The notes below the pieces were generated by a model that saw only the letters and a program-made list of their open reading frames with translations, was not told the origin of the DNA and searched no databases. The position numbers and the translations under genes were made by a program. From Candidatus Altarchaeota archaeon (GTDB lineage: Archaea; Altiarchaeota; Altiarchaeia; IMC4; SCGC-AAA252-I15), in contig JAHIYG010000241.1 of NCBI GenBank assembly GCA_018815265.1, positions 1 through 13,769 of the forward strand: 13,769 bases of DNA, written 5' to 3'. The stretch's first letter is position 1; the number at the start of each line of letters is the position of its first letter. Positions 6,943 to 13,754 of this stretch are shown here, in pieces.

Positions 6943-8804
6943 AGCTGTCACGACAAACACTTCTGATGTTTTTTGCAGCATGTTATGTTCTGATGTTTTT
7001 TTATGGCTTATCATCAACAAGCTACAACAACGATGAATACTTCTATCTGCTAATGGGTAGAGAGATACTGAATGGAAAGACGCCCTATGTGGATTTTTTC
7101 TCGGCCCATATGCCTCTGATGCTCTATCCTGTGGCGGCTTCATTCAGGCTATTCGGGGGTTCAGTTGCAGCAGGCAAACTAATACCCCTCATTTCGTCAA
7201 TTTTTGTCTTGGTATTCACATACCTCTCTGGAGAGAAGATAAAAGAGGGAGTGGGAACATATGCTGCATTGTTGCTTTTTCTGTCTCCAATGTTCCAGCT
7301 TTACTCCCATGCATTGTATGGGGTCGCATTAGCCTCTGCATTCATAACCGGCGCGATATATTTTCATCTGTCACAGCGCAAAACATTATCCGGGGTTTTC
7401 TGCATCCTATCCCTGTTCACGCGCCTCAACACTATCCCATTTGTCCTAGGCCTGCTCGTGCTAAACCTCAGGGATAGGAGATTCCATAATGGATTATTGT
7501 ATGCTTCGCCGTTGTTCCTGTTGCTGCTGGTGCCTAACTTCATTGAAGACACAGTATTGTATCATCTTATCCGGTTGCCGCACGGTTTGGTTTACAAAAT
7601 AAAGGCCATATACTCCCTTCTTGCTGGGCAGTGGCTTCCCATAATCTTGGCGGGAGCATGTTTTGTCAGGTGCAGACGCGAAAGGACGGTGCGTGAGTTG
7701 GGCATTGTTTTGGGGTTGTTTTTCCTGATGACTGTTTTCTCAAAGTCCCTCTTCGACTTCTACTTCTACGTGGGGTTACCTGTCGTCTCCGTGGTTGCAG
7801 GATACTTGGTTTCCCTGATGTCTTCATACAGGAGGCATATGTCTGTTTTGGCTGTTTTGTGGATTACATTAAACGCAGCTACAATCTCCGCATCATACAC
7901 CTCAAACAACAGCCTTGAACCGTTGGTGTCATATGTGTCAGCTGAGGTAGAAGGGGGCAACCTATTCTGCATGAGCCTTTGGTGTCCCTACATCCTCTTT
8001 AAAAGCGGTTCAGCCGTGTCTGGAGATCTCTTGGACATGGCTGACCCGAGAATTGAAGTGTTTCCTGAGAGGGTAGCTGAAAAGCTGTTTAATGCTGTGT
8101 CTGAGGATAATCGCATGGCTTTGGTGGATTTGAAGGAAATCAACATGTACCAGAAAAAATTCAACGTCAATACTTCAAAGACTGTCGACTACATGCTTCA
8201 GCATTATTTCCCGGTGCTCTACTCCAACTCCATATACAACTTTGGCGAGGAGCAGAATTGGTGGGGCTCCCTAAATCATGTGGTATTCTTCAAACCATCA
8301 GCCGAGATTGAATCTGGAGCGCAGATTATTGAAGGCAATAGAAAGTCTACACACTACTTTCTGGAGGAATACATGTTGTTGGATGTTGACCTGAATGAAG
8401 TGCGGACTTCATATGTGCGAAATGTATCTGGCTTGGATGACGCAACCCCATTTATTCCAAAACAACTGATGGGCGATAACGCATTTAACATGACCTTATT
8501 GTCTCCCAAGGCGATTAGGTGGCCTCTGACCTTAGGCACACACTATGTTGTGGAGGAAGATGGGCTAAGATATTATGTCTATGTTAGCCAGCATGTTTCA
8601 GACACTGTAAACCTCTTTGTCATTACTCGGTCGGGCGATGACATTCTCGCGTTCTCTCAGCTAACCTACGACGTGGTCGGAGAAGACTTCATCGAAGTGA
8701 GGGTCTACTCGAAACTTTCCGAGAGGATTCTCACAGGCTATGCACCAACATACTTTCAGAGGAAAATATCTCCTGCAGAATATGAAAGACTAAACACTGT
8801 TTAA
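6939..8804 (+). CDS. Membrane GT-C glycosyltransferase-like protein (GT39/ArnT type)
   Basis: This 621-residue membrane protein probably transfers sugar from a lipid-phosphate donor on the outer face of the membrane. After a first helix (about 7-25) comes an extracytoplasmic loop with the acidic motif YNNDEYFYLLMGREILNG (29-46) and DFFSAHMPLMLYPV (52-65), the layout of dolichyl-phosphate-mannose-protein mannosyltransferases and ArnT relatives. Further hydrophobic segments lie at about 79-97, 107-145, 150-176, 187-200, 232-245, 255-295 and 300-318. From about 320 to the end it is soluble, probably extracellular, and not recognisable. I infer the fold from the DE motif and topology; donor and acceptor are unknown. 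It starts at GTG 6939, overlapping the pyrF stop as GTGA with no clear ribosome-binding site, so it appears to be the last gene of the pyr operon. Confidence 0.72.
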   Translation: MKLSRQTLLMFFAACYVLMFFYGLSSTSYNNDEYFYLLMGREILNGKTPYVDFFSAHMPLMLYPVAASFRLFGGSVAAGKLIPLISSIFVLVFTYLSGEKIKEGVGTYAALLLFLSPMFQLYSHALYGVALASAFITGAIYFHLSQRKTLSGVFCILSLFTRLNTIPFVLGLLVLNLRDRRFHNGLLYASPLFLLLLVPNFIEDTVLYHLIRLPHGLVYKIKAIYSLLAGQWLPIILAGACFVRCRRERTVRELGIVLGLFFLMTVFSKSLFDFYFYVGLPVVSVVAGYLVSLMSSYRRHMSVLAVLWITLNAATISASYTSNNSLEPLVSYVSAEVEGGNLFCMSLWCPYILFKSGSAVSGDLLDMADPRIEVFPERVAEKLFNAVSEDNRMALVDLKEINMYQKKFNVNTSKTVDYMLQHYFPVLYSNSIYNFGEEQNWWGSLNHVVFFKPSAEIESGAQIIEGNRKSTHYFLEEYMLLDVDLNEVRTSYVRNVSGLDDATPFIPKQLMGDNAFNMTLLSPKAIRWPLTLGTHYVVEEDGLRYYVYVSQHVSDTVNLFVITRSGDDILAFSQLTYDVVGEDFIEVRVYSKLSERILTGYAPTYFQRKISPAEYERLNTV

Positions 8805-8810
8805 ATAATA
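8800..8810 (+). promoter_or_regulatory. TATA box of the 8829 membrane-protein gene
   Basis: TTTAAATAATA is centred about 24 bases before ATG 8829 and includes the TAA stop (8802-8804) of the glycosyltransferase gene. The position fits a leaderless transcript starting at or near the ATG, which also lacks a Shine-Dalgarno. Confidence 0.6.
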
Positions 8811-8828
8811 TCTCCCTAAATACATTCT

Positions 8829-9710
8829 ATGTCTTTTGAGTCTGTCAAAAAAACCTTCGACTTCGGGTTGAAGAATCCCCCAATCTTTGTCTTTGGAATG
8901 TTCAGCGGAATGGTTAACCTTCTCTTTGGGGTCTTGTTCGGGGTCGGAGTCGGTGCTGCGGTGCTGGCGTCAGCGTTCAAGCCGTCAGTGCTTTCTAACC
9001 ATGCAGTCTTGTTGGGTGGGGCGGCTGCATTGATAGCTTCTGTGGTGTTCATGGTCCTTCTCCAACTTCTGGCATCTACATACTTCACTGCTGCAACCTA
9101 CAGGTTCATAAAGACAAAGAATCTTCAGACTTCTTTTAAGGAGGCTGTTATAGTTTTCCCAAGTTTGCTCGCAGCACAACTGATTAAATATGGCATCTAC
9201 ATAGTTGTTTCATTGATTGTGGTTGTCGTATTGGTTGTTATCTACGGCTTCTACAGTCTATTCTCATCCGGCGGCTGGGTGTTGGCTTTGATATTTTTTA
9301 TTTTCATGCTTGTCGCAGCACTTGTTTTGCTCTATGGAGTCGCTTGGGTTTACACAAGATTGACTTTTATCGATTTTTTCATATGTGTCGGCAAGTTGGC
9401 ACCCATAGAAGCTGTCAAGAAAAGCTTCAGCCATTCAAAAGCCAGATTCACCCTCATATTCGGCACCACAGCATTGTATGGCCTGATACTGATGGTCTTC
9501 CTATTTCCTATTAATTTTGTATTGGCTTTTATTCCTCTCGGAAATTATCTGTCTTCTCTCCTGTCTTCCACGATTAACTCCTTGTTTAATGTCCTGGTGG
9601 TCCACTTATATTTCGAAATAGAGCAAAAAAACAAAGAGGTAAAGGCATCACCTAAAACCCGGATTTTTGGAGACACACAGGAGTATGTTCCCCCAAACGC
9701 TAGGGAATGA
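8829..9710 (+). CDS. Multi-pass membrane protein of unknown function (DUF4013-like)
   Basis: This 293-residue hydrophobic protein has about six transmembrane segments, at roughly 18-48, 60-88, 121-143, 149-176, 208-237 and 246-262. A short cytosolic N-terminus (MSFESVKKTFDFGLKNP) precedes them, and a polar tail of about 30 residues follows. An amphipathic stretch between helices four and five (APIEAVKKSFSHSKARF, 191-207) resembles the conserved segment of archaeal DUF4013 and related poorly characterised membrane families; this is a resemblance only. No catalytic motif is visible. Its own TATA-like box suggests a transcription unit separate from the pyr operon. Its stop lies two bases from the stop of the convergent DUF6282-like gene, leaving no room for a separate terminator. 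Confidence 0.8.
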   Translation: MSFESVKKTFDFGLKNPPIFVFGMFSGMVNLLFGVLFGVGVGAAVLASAFKPSVLSNHAVLLGGAAALIASVVFMVLLQLLASTYFTAATYRFIKTKNLQTSFKEAVIVFPSLLAAQLIKYGIYIVVSLIVVVVLVVIYGFYSLFSSGGWVLALIFFIFMLVAALVLLYGVAWVYTRLTFIDFFICVGKLAPIEAVKKSFSHSKARFTLIFGTTALYGLILMVFLFPINFVLAFIPLGNYLSSLLSSTINSLFNVLVVHLYFEIEQKNKEVKASPKTRIFGDTQEYVPPNARE

Positions 9711-9712
9711 CG

Positions 9713-10621
9713 CTATAACTCCAGTATCTTCCGCGGATTTTTTACGAGTGCGTGTGTTATAGTTTTCTCAGCTAATCCTTCACCTGCCAACAGTTTGATG
9801 TACTGTTTAAGCGATTCCGTGGGGCCTGGATTTCTCGTCTGACCTGCGTCGCTTGTCAAGATGACCTGTTCTGCACCTATGTCTTCTATAGCAGCCATCT
9901 GATCCTTCAACGGATAGTCTCCTGGGTTGTCTCGGTCCAAATACATGATGTAGCAGTATTCTATGTATGCTCCTTTGTCTGCAAGCTTCTTCTGCGTATC
10001 CAATGGCATAGCAATGTCGCGTTGCATCGGATGGGTTACTATCGTCTTAATCCCCCTATCCAAAGCCTCTAGGGTGAGCTTCTCGGCTTCCCTCCAACTA
10101 ACATGCCCTGTTGCCAGTATGCAGTTCATCTCAGCCATAGTGTCTAAGCAGTCCTTAGCTTTTCTGATGAGTTTTCCACTCCAATCAGTAACCTTAATGG
10201 CCTTTAGGTCATACTTCATCCTTGGCTTGAAGTTAGGGTCCCTCACCCACTCAGGAGGTATTTCATACTCGCTTTTGTTCTGTAAAAGGTGGTTTTCAGC
10301 ATGTATTGTCGGCATCCATACGACAATCGGCTTATCCCTGCTCATGACTGCCGAGGCATATATTGCCGAGTTGTTGAAACCTCCCATGAAATAATTGAGT
10401 GTAATCGACCCAATCAATTTCATCCCGTCTTTTCTCTGCAGCGCATTAATCAATGCTATTGTGGGGAAACTGTGAGATTTTAGAACTACCCCCGATATTT
10501 TTCCATTTTCCTCTTTAACAAGCGTGTCTACTGTGTACCTCCTCGGCAGGATGTCTGGGCCTATGTGAAAGTGCATGTCAATAGCCTCTCCTACAATTTT
10601 TTCTGTCTTTTTATCGTCCAT
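9713..10621 (-). CDS. Amidohydrolase-superfamily metal-dependent hydrolase (DUF6282-like)
   Basis: This 302-residue protein looks like a complete metal-dependent TIM-barrel hydrolase whose substrate is unknown. The N-terminal DMHFHIGPDILPRR (15-28) holds the HxH metal pair (His17, His19). KSHS supplies Lys48, a candidate bridging lysine, and His50. TGHVS (171-175) supplies His173, THPMQ (196-200) supplies His197, and TSDAG (256-260) supplies Asp258, the expected final-strand aspartate. DMHFHIGPD is typical of the DUF6282 group. I start it at ATG 10621, five bases after GGTGGT, rather than at GTG 10645, which would deepen the overlap with the upstream gene from 11 to 35 bases. It is the second gene of a pair with the cytosine deaminase-like gene, so the two probably act on related compounds. 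Confidence 0.82.
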   Translation of the reverse strand: MDDKKTEKIVGEAIDMHFHIGPDILPRRYTVDTLVKEENGKISGVVLKSHSFPTIALINALQRKDGMKLIGSITLNYFMGGFNNSAIYASAVMSRDKPIVVWMPTIHAENHLLQNKSEYEIPPEWVRDPNFKPRMKYDLKAIKVTDWSGKLIRKAKDCLDTMAEMNCILATGHVSWREAEKLTLEALDRGIKTIVTHPMQRDIAMPLDTQKKLADKGAYIEYCYIMYLDRDNPGDYPLKDQMAAIEDIGAEQVILTSDAGQTRNPGPTESLKQYIKLLAGEGLAEKTITHALVKNPRKILEL

Positions 10622-11846
10622 GTTTAACCACCAAATTAGACTCACAAATTATTTTTCCCTCTCTTATCACATAGGGTATTGTTTCTTTCGAATTCAGGGC
10701 GTCCCTAAAGTTTTTAGCATCCAGGACTATGAGGTCTCCTCGGCATCCAATCTCTAATCCATACTTTAAACCCATGTTTTTTGCACCGTTTACAGAAGCC
10801 ATCTTAAAAAGGGCTTCAGGATCTTCCTCTGAAGTCATCCTTGTCGCAGCTGCTGCGACATGCATCTCACGTAGCATGCTTGTGTTTCCCATTGGATAGA
10901 ATATGTCCCGTATGTTGTCTGTGCCAATGCACACGTTCACGCCCGCAGATGCTAGCTCCCTAACCAAGGTTATGCTGTTGTATCCTCTTGCGTGGACGTC
11001 ATCTGGGTTTTGGAATCTTGTTATCATATTCGCCGAAGGCGTGACGTTAACATTCATATTAGCCTCCTTAACAAGTCGTATGGTCTCTTTCGCAACATTA
11101 TCATCTACTTTGGAAAGCGATATGCAGTGTGTCGCAGTTACCCTCCCATACCATTTGTTTTCTATTGTCTTTTCAGCGAGATAAGGCAGCATGTAATCCT
11201 CGGGGTTGTTGCTTTCATCGACTTGGACATCCAAATCGACGTCGTATTTTCTCGCAATCTCGAATAGGACGTCAATGTGTTGCAGTTGGTTTTCAACATC
11301 CTTTTCCACGAGGGGCAGGCCACCAAGCAAGTCTGCTCCCACATCAAGTGCCTCTTCAACCCTCTCCCTTGCAGACTCGTTTAATACTCCCTCCTGCGGG
11401 AAGGCGCATATTTGAAGTTTAACTGGAGAGTCTTTTTTAAGCTTCATAATCGCATTAAGCGGCGCGAGACCGCCTGTTGAGTCGACGTCAACCTGTGTCC
11501 TTATTGCAGTCACTCCGTTTTCCGCAAACTCCCAAATCACCGTCGCAGCCCTATTCACTATCTCGTCAACAGTGTAGTTTCGCTTGAATTTTTTCAAGAG
11601 TTCACGGTTTTCCTCGAGTGTTTTGCCAAAGTCATAGGGACTCATTTTGGAGAGGAGGTCTGCTTTGTCAAGGTGTGTGTGTATGTTGACGAATCCCGGG
11701 GTTACAAGCATGCCGCAGGCGTCTATGCCTTTACCACTTATTTCTCCTAATTCGGATATTTTCCCGTCCTTTATCAGAATGTCGGTTGTAGCTGATTGGT
11801 TGGGTAGTTGTGCGTTTTTGATAATCAATTGCCGTCCTTCAACCAT
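10611..11846 (-). CDS. Cytosine deaminase/AtzC-like amidohydrolase
   Basis: This 411-residue protein has the composite layout of the cytosine deaminase group: an N-terminal small beta domain (about 1-48), a TIM barrel, and a C-terminal return to the beta domain (about 365-405). Landmarks shared with E. coli CodA are NIHTHLDKA (54-62, His56 and His58), CAFPQEGVLN (147-156), DVQVDES (206-212, with catalytic Glu211), RVTATHC (235-241, His240) and CIGTDNIRDIFYPMGN (306-321, Asp310). The CodA metal ligand in DVHCDE is His, whereas here it is Gln208 (codon CAA). That could alter or weaken metal binding, or mark a different subgroup. Substrates may be cytosine, another pyrimidine or a triazine-like amide; the sequence does not decide. 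The start at ATG 11846 fits the family N-terminus and the TATA box about 31 bases upstream. Confidence 0.83.
   Translation of the reverse strand: MVEGRQLIIKNAQLPNQSATTDILIKDGKISELGEISGKGIDACGMLVTPGFVNIHTHLDKADLLSKMSPYDFGKTLEENRELLKKFKRNYTVDEIVNRAATVIWEFAENGVTAIRTQVDVDSTGGLAPLNAIMKLKKDSPVKLQICAFPQEGVLNESARERVEEALDVGADLLGGLPLVEKDVENQLQHIDVLFEIARKYDVDLDVQVDESNNPEDYMLPYLAEKTIENKWYGRVTATHCISLSKVDDNVAKETIRLVKEANMNVNVTPSANMITRFQNPDDVHARGYNSITLVRELASAGVNVCIGTDNIRDIFYPMGNTSMLREMHVAAAATRMTSEEDPEALFKMASVNGAKNMGLKYGLEIGCRGDLIVLDAKNFRDALNSKETIPYVIREGKIICESNLVVKHGR
10627..10632 (-). promoter_or_regulatory. Ribosome-binding site of the DUF6282-like gene
   Basis: On the minus strand GGTGGT lies five bases before ATG 10621, inside the last codons of the upstream amidohydrolase gene. 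It supports ATG 10621 as the start rather than GTG 10645. Confidence 0.6.
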
Positions 11847-11872
11847 CCTAAAGGCAATATTATAAGAGACGA

Positions 11873-11882
11873 GATATAAATA
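11873..11882 (-). promoter_or_regulatory. TATA box of the amidohydrolase operon
   Basis: Minus-strand TATTTATATC matches archaeal box A and is centred about 31 bases before ATG 11846, which predicts a leader of roughly five bases. A second AT-rich stretch at 11857-11865 is only about 15 bases from the ATG, too close to serve as box A for this start. Confidence 0.55.
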
Positions 11883-11899
11883 CCGGCTGCTGTTGTTTG

Positions 11900-11909
11900 T
11901 TTAAATAAG
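11900..11909 (+). promoter_or_regulatory. TATA box of the lipoprotein gene
   Basis: TTTAAATAAG is centred about 24-25 bases before ATG 11929. This spacing fits a leaderless start and supports ATG 11929 over the in-frame ATG at 11941. With the divergent box at 11873-11882 it accounts for most of the 82-base gap between the two genes. Confidence 0.6.
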
Positions 11910-11928
11910 TTGTCTATTCTATTATTTA

Positions 11929-12915
11929 ATGGTTTTATCCATGAGGTTGGCGTTGTTTCTGGCGTTGTTAGTGGTTTTGTCAGGTTGCATATGCACTGAA
12001 AAACTTGGCATCCTCCAGGATGGCTCAGGAGAAGAGGTAGTATGTAGCTCTCCCTACATGCGTGTTGGCAGTGAATGCTGCCTTGACTCGGACTCGAACG
12101 GCATATGCGACAGGGATGAGGCAGTGTCTGGAACAACTTATGCGGTTGTGCCAACAACTCCGCTGTGGACTACTACGACTGAAGACCCCCATCTTAGAAT
12201 CACCATACACGAACCTACCACTACGACCTCTACTGCCTTACCCACTACCACCACTACTCTTCATACGACAACCACGATTGCGCCGACGTGTTCTGATGGC
12301 ATCAAAAATCAGGGGGAGGAATACATCGACTGCGCAGGCCCATGTGAATACTGTGAGGTGTGGAAGCTTACGTCTGGATATAAGCAATTCAAGACTACTG
12401 GCTACTTTTTCAAGTTTTCGGAGAAGAAGGGTTCCGGCATAAACCGGCAGTATTGGATTACTGTAAAGACACCTGAGGGGTTGGTGGATGAGAGGCCTAT
12501 GTCGTCTTCGGAAACATTTGTGGACTACATTCGGTTGAAGGTCATAGACTTTGACGACAACCCTGAAAACCCGACCATCTACATCAGGTACAACACTGAT
12601 GATTTGTCTAAGCTGCCTGCGGGAGCTACGCTTTTGACAATTGGGGGCAGATCATGCACCCAATCTGCTGAGGGCATATGTGAGAGAAGCTACTCCAACT
12701 ATAGGATACGTTTAGTCAGCAGGCTTTCAGAGGAGGGAAGAGATGGCGCCAGGGTCGAGATATGGGAGCCTGGGTCTGACGTCTCATATAAGGCTGATGT
12801 TTGGGAGGACAGGAAACTATACACCTTCGACCATGGAGTAGTTATTGGAGGATTTTTCGACAGAAGCCACATCATGGTAGGGGGCTACAGCCTACTCTAC
12901 TTTAACAGTATCTAA
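11929..12915 (+). CDS. Secreted lipoprotein with Thr-rich linker and Cys/Asp motifs, function unknown
   Basis: The 328-residue protein starts with a signal sequence ending in the lipobox LSGC (17-20), so Cys20 is the probable lipid anchor. A small Cys/Asp segment, SECCLDSDSNGICDRDE (48-64), follows; its D-x-D-x-N spacing resembles calcium-binding loops and recurs in archaeal surface proteins. Residues 69-119 form a linker rich in Thr and Pro, with Thr runs at 81-84, 97-100, 106-110 and 113-116, a likely site of O-glycosylation. Next is CSDGIKNQGEEYIDCAGPC (121-139), ending in CEYC, a variant of the C-x-DG-x-x-NQGE-x-x-x-DCGGPC module found in many uncultured archaeal and bacterial surface proteins. 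The remainder (about 143-328) looks beta-rich and I do not recognise it. rnp2 begins one base after its stop. Confidence 0.78.
   Translation: MVLSMRLALFLALLVVLSGCICTEKLGILQDGSGEEVVCSSPYMRVGSECCLDSDSNGICDRDEAVSGTTYAVVPTTPLWTTTTEDPHLRITIHEPTTTTSTALPTTTTTLHTTTTIAPTCSDGIKNQGEEYIDCAGPCEYCEVWKLTSGYKQFKTTGYFFKFSEKKGSGINRQYWITVKTPEGLVDERPMSSSETFVDYIRLKVIDFDDNPENPTIYIRYNTDDLSKLPAGATLLTIGGRSCTQSAEGICERSYSNYRIRLVSRLSEEGRDGARVEIWEPGSDVSYKADVWEDRKLYTFDHGVVIGGFFDRSHIMVGGYSLLYFNSI
12165..12285 (+). repeat. Threonine-codon-rich low-complexity tract
   Basis: This stretch is built mostly from ACN codons (ACT, ACC, ACG, ACA mixed) interspersed with other residues and encodes the Thr-rich linker of the lipoprotein. 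The synonymous mix suggests selection on the protein rather than recent slippage of one repeat unit. Confidence 0.7.
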
Positions 12916-12916
12916 A

Positions 12917-13258
12917 ATGCCGTCGCAGTTTAAGCCCACAATCCGGGAGCGAAACAGATACCTGACATTCGAGATACTATGTGACAAAGCTGTTGACAGA
13001 AAAACATTAGTTGATGCGGTATGGTCTGTGATGCTTCGCCTATACGGGGAAGTGGGTACTTCTAAGACAAGCCTTTGGGTGATGGACTGGGATGAGACGG
13101 CAAAAAAAGGCATTGTAAAGGTTAACCGGGCAAGCATAGACTTGCTTCGGTCCTCGTTGGTTTTGTTAAAAGAAATAAAGGGTGGGAAGGTCGCAGTCAA
13201 CGTATATCGCGTCTCGTCGACGCTTAAGAAGGCACGTGAGACTATGCAGCGTTCATGA
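12917..13258 (+). CDS. rnp2: Ribonuclease P protein component 2 (Pop5/Rpp14 family)
   Basis: This 113-residue protein is the archaeal homologue of Pop5, which pairs with the Rpp30 homologue and assists the RNase P RNA in trimming the 5' end of pre-tRNAs. Diagnostic positions are the basic N-terminus RERNRYLTFEIL (10-21), the central VWSVMLRLYGEVGTSKTSLWV (35-55), the KKGIVKVNR strand (63-71) and the C-terminal VSSTLKKARE (99-108), which corresponds to the usual SGTIKKA signature with Ser replacing Gly. Length is normal. The ATG lies one base after the lipoprotein stop, with no Shine-Dalgarno and no clear TATA box in the preceding coding sequence. The two genes may therefore be co-transcribed despite unrelated roles. 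Its last 17 bases overlap the 3' end of the convergent TFE gene. Confidence 0.9.
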   Translation: MPSQFKPTIRERNRYLTFEILCDKAVDRKTLVDAVWSVMLRLYGEVGTSKTSLWVMDWDETAKKGIVKVNRASIDLLRSSLVLLKEIKGGKVAVNVYRVSSTLKKARETMQRS

Positions 13259-13730
13259 GTGCTGCAAGCCTTTTTAATTCGGCCTGTATTTTTCTGCTTC
13301 CTTTCCCTGGCTGCACCGGCGAAAGCTTTTTCGTACAGCTTGGGCAGTTGAATTCCACCTCGATTGCTGCTGCATAGTCTACTGTCTGGCAGCTGCATTC
13401 GAAGACTATCTCCTCCTGCATCCTAAGCTTCTCGTCAAGCTTACCCATCCTGTCTTCTACTGCTTTGTTAAGGTAGTCGATTATTTTATCGTCCCTCCTA
13501 ACCCAGCTGTAGTGGCAGTATCCGGTGTCTAGCCTGTCTCTGTAGAGATGGACAAGGTTTTTCTCCAATAGGTCGTTCAATATCGTCCTGACCTTAGAAG
13601 TCTCAAAGTCCAGTTTAGCTGAAATGTCTTTGTCCTCCAATGGTTTTCCGATAGCTCTTATGACCTTGGTGCTCTCATCACCTACCACCTCGTTCAAGGC
13701 GTCAAAATGCACCTGATTTAACTCAGCCAT
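13242..13730 (-). CDS. tfe: Transcription factor E alpha (TFIIE-alpha homologue)
   Basis: TFE helps open the promoter with TBP, TFB and RNA polymerase. The 162-residue protein has an N-terminal winged-helix domain (about 8-85: VIRAIGKPLEDKDISAKL, then VRTILNDLLEKNLVHLYR, then YSWVRRDDKI), a helical linker (about 85-108) and a C-terminal zinc ribbon with Cys112, Cys114, Cys129 and Cys132. The first knuckle reads ECSCQ, a CxC spacing where CxxC is usual. It ends in a basic tail. The best start is ATG 13730, reached from a strong box A at 13755-13762; TTG 13736, two codons upstream, is less likely. It is convergent with rnp2, and the two coding regions overlap by 17 bases. Confidence 0.92.
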   Translation of the reverse strand: MAELNQVHFDALNEVVGDESTKVIRAIGKPLEDKDISAKLDFETSKVRTILNDLLEKNLVHLYRDRLDTGYCHYSWVRRDDKIIDYLNKAVEDRMGKLDEKLRMQEEIVFECSCQTVDYAAAIEVEFNCPSCTKKLSPVQPGKGSRKIQAELKRLAALMNAA

Positions 13731-13754
13731 GGCCAATACATTGGGACAAACACC

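Noticed and set aside
9700..9720. A terminator between the convergent genes ending at 9710 and 9713
   Set aside because: The stops are two bases apart, and I see no T-run or hairpin specific to either strand.
11857..11865. AT-rich stretch near the amidohydrolase start as its TATA box
   Set aside because: It is only about 15 bases from the ATG, so transcription would begin inside the coding region. The box at 11873-11882 fits better.
12165..12285. Thr-codon tract as a tandem DNA repeat or CRISPR-like array
   Set aside because: There is no constant repeat unit or spacer pattern; it is low-complexity coding sequence with mixed synonymous codons.
12062..12442. A 126-codon plus-strand frame inside the lipoprotein gene
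   Set aside because: It is an out-of-frame reading of the Thr-codon tract, giving a Leu/Arg/Pro-rich product. The lipobox frame explains the sequence better.
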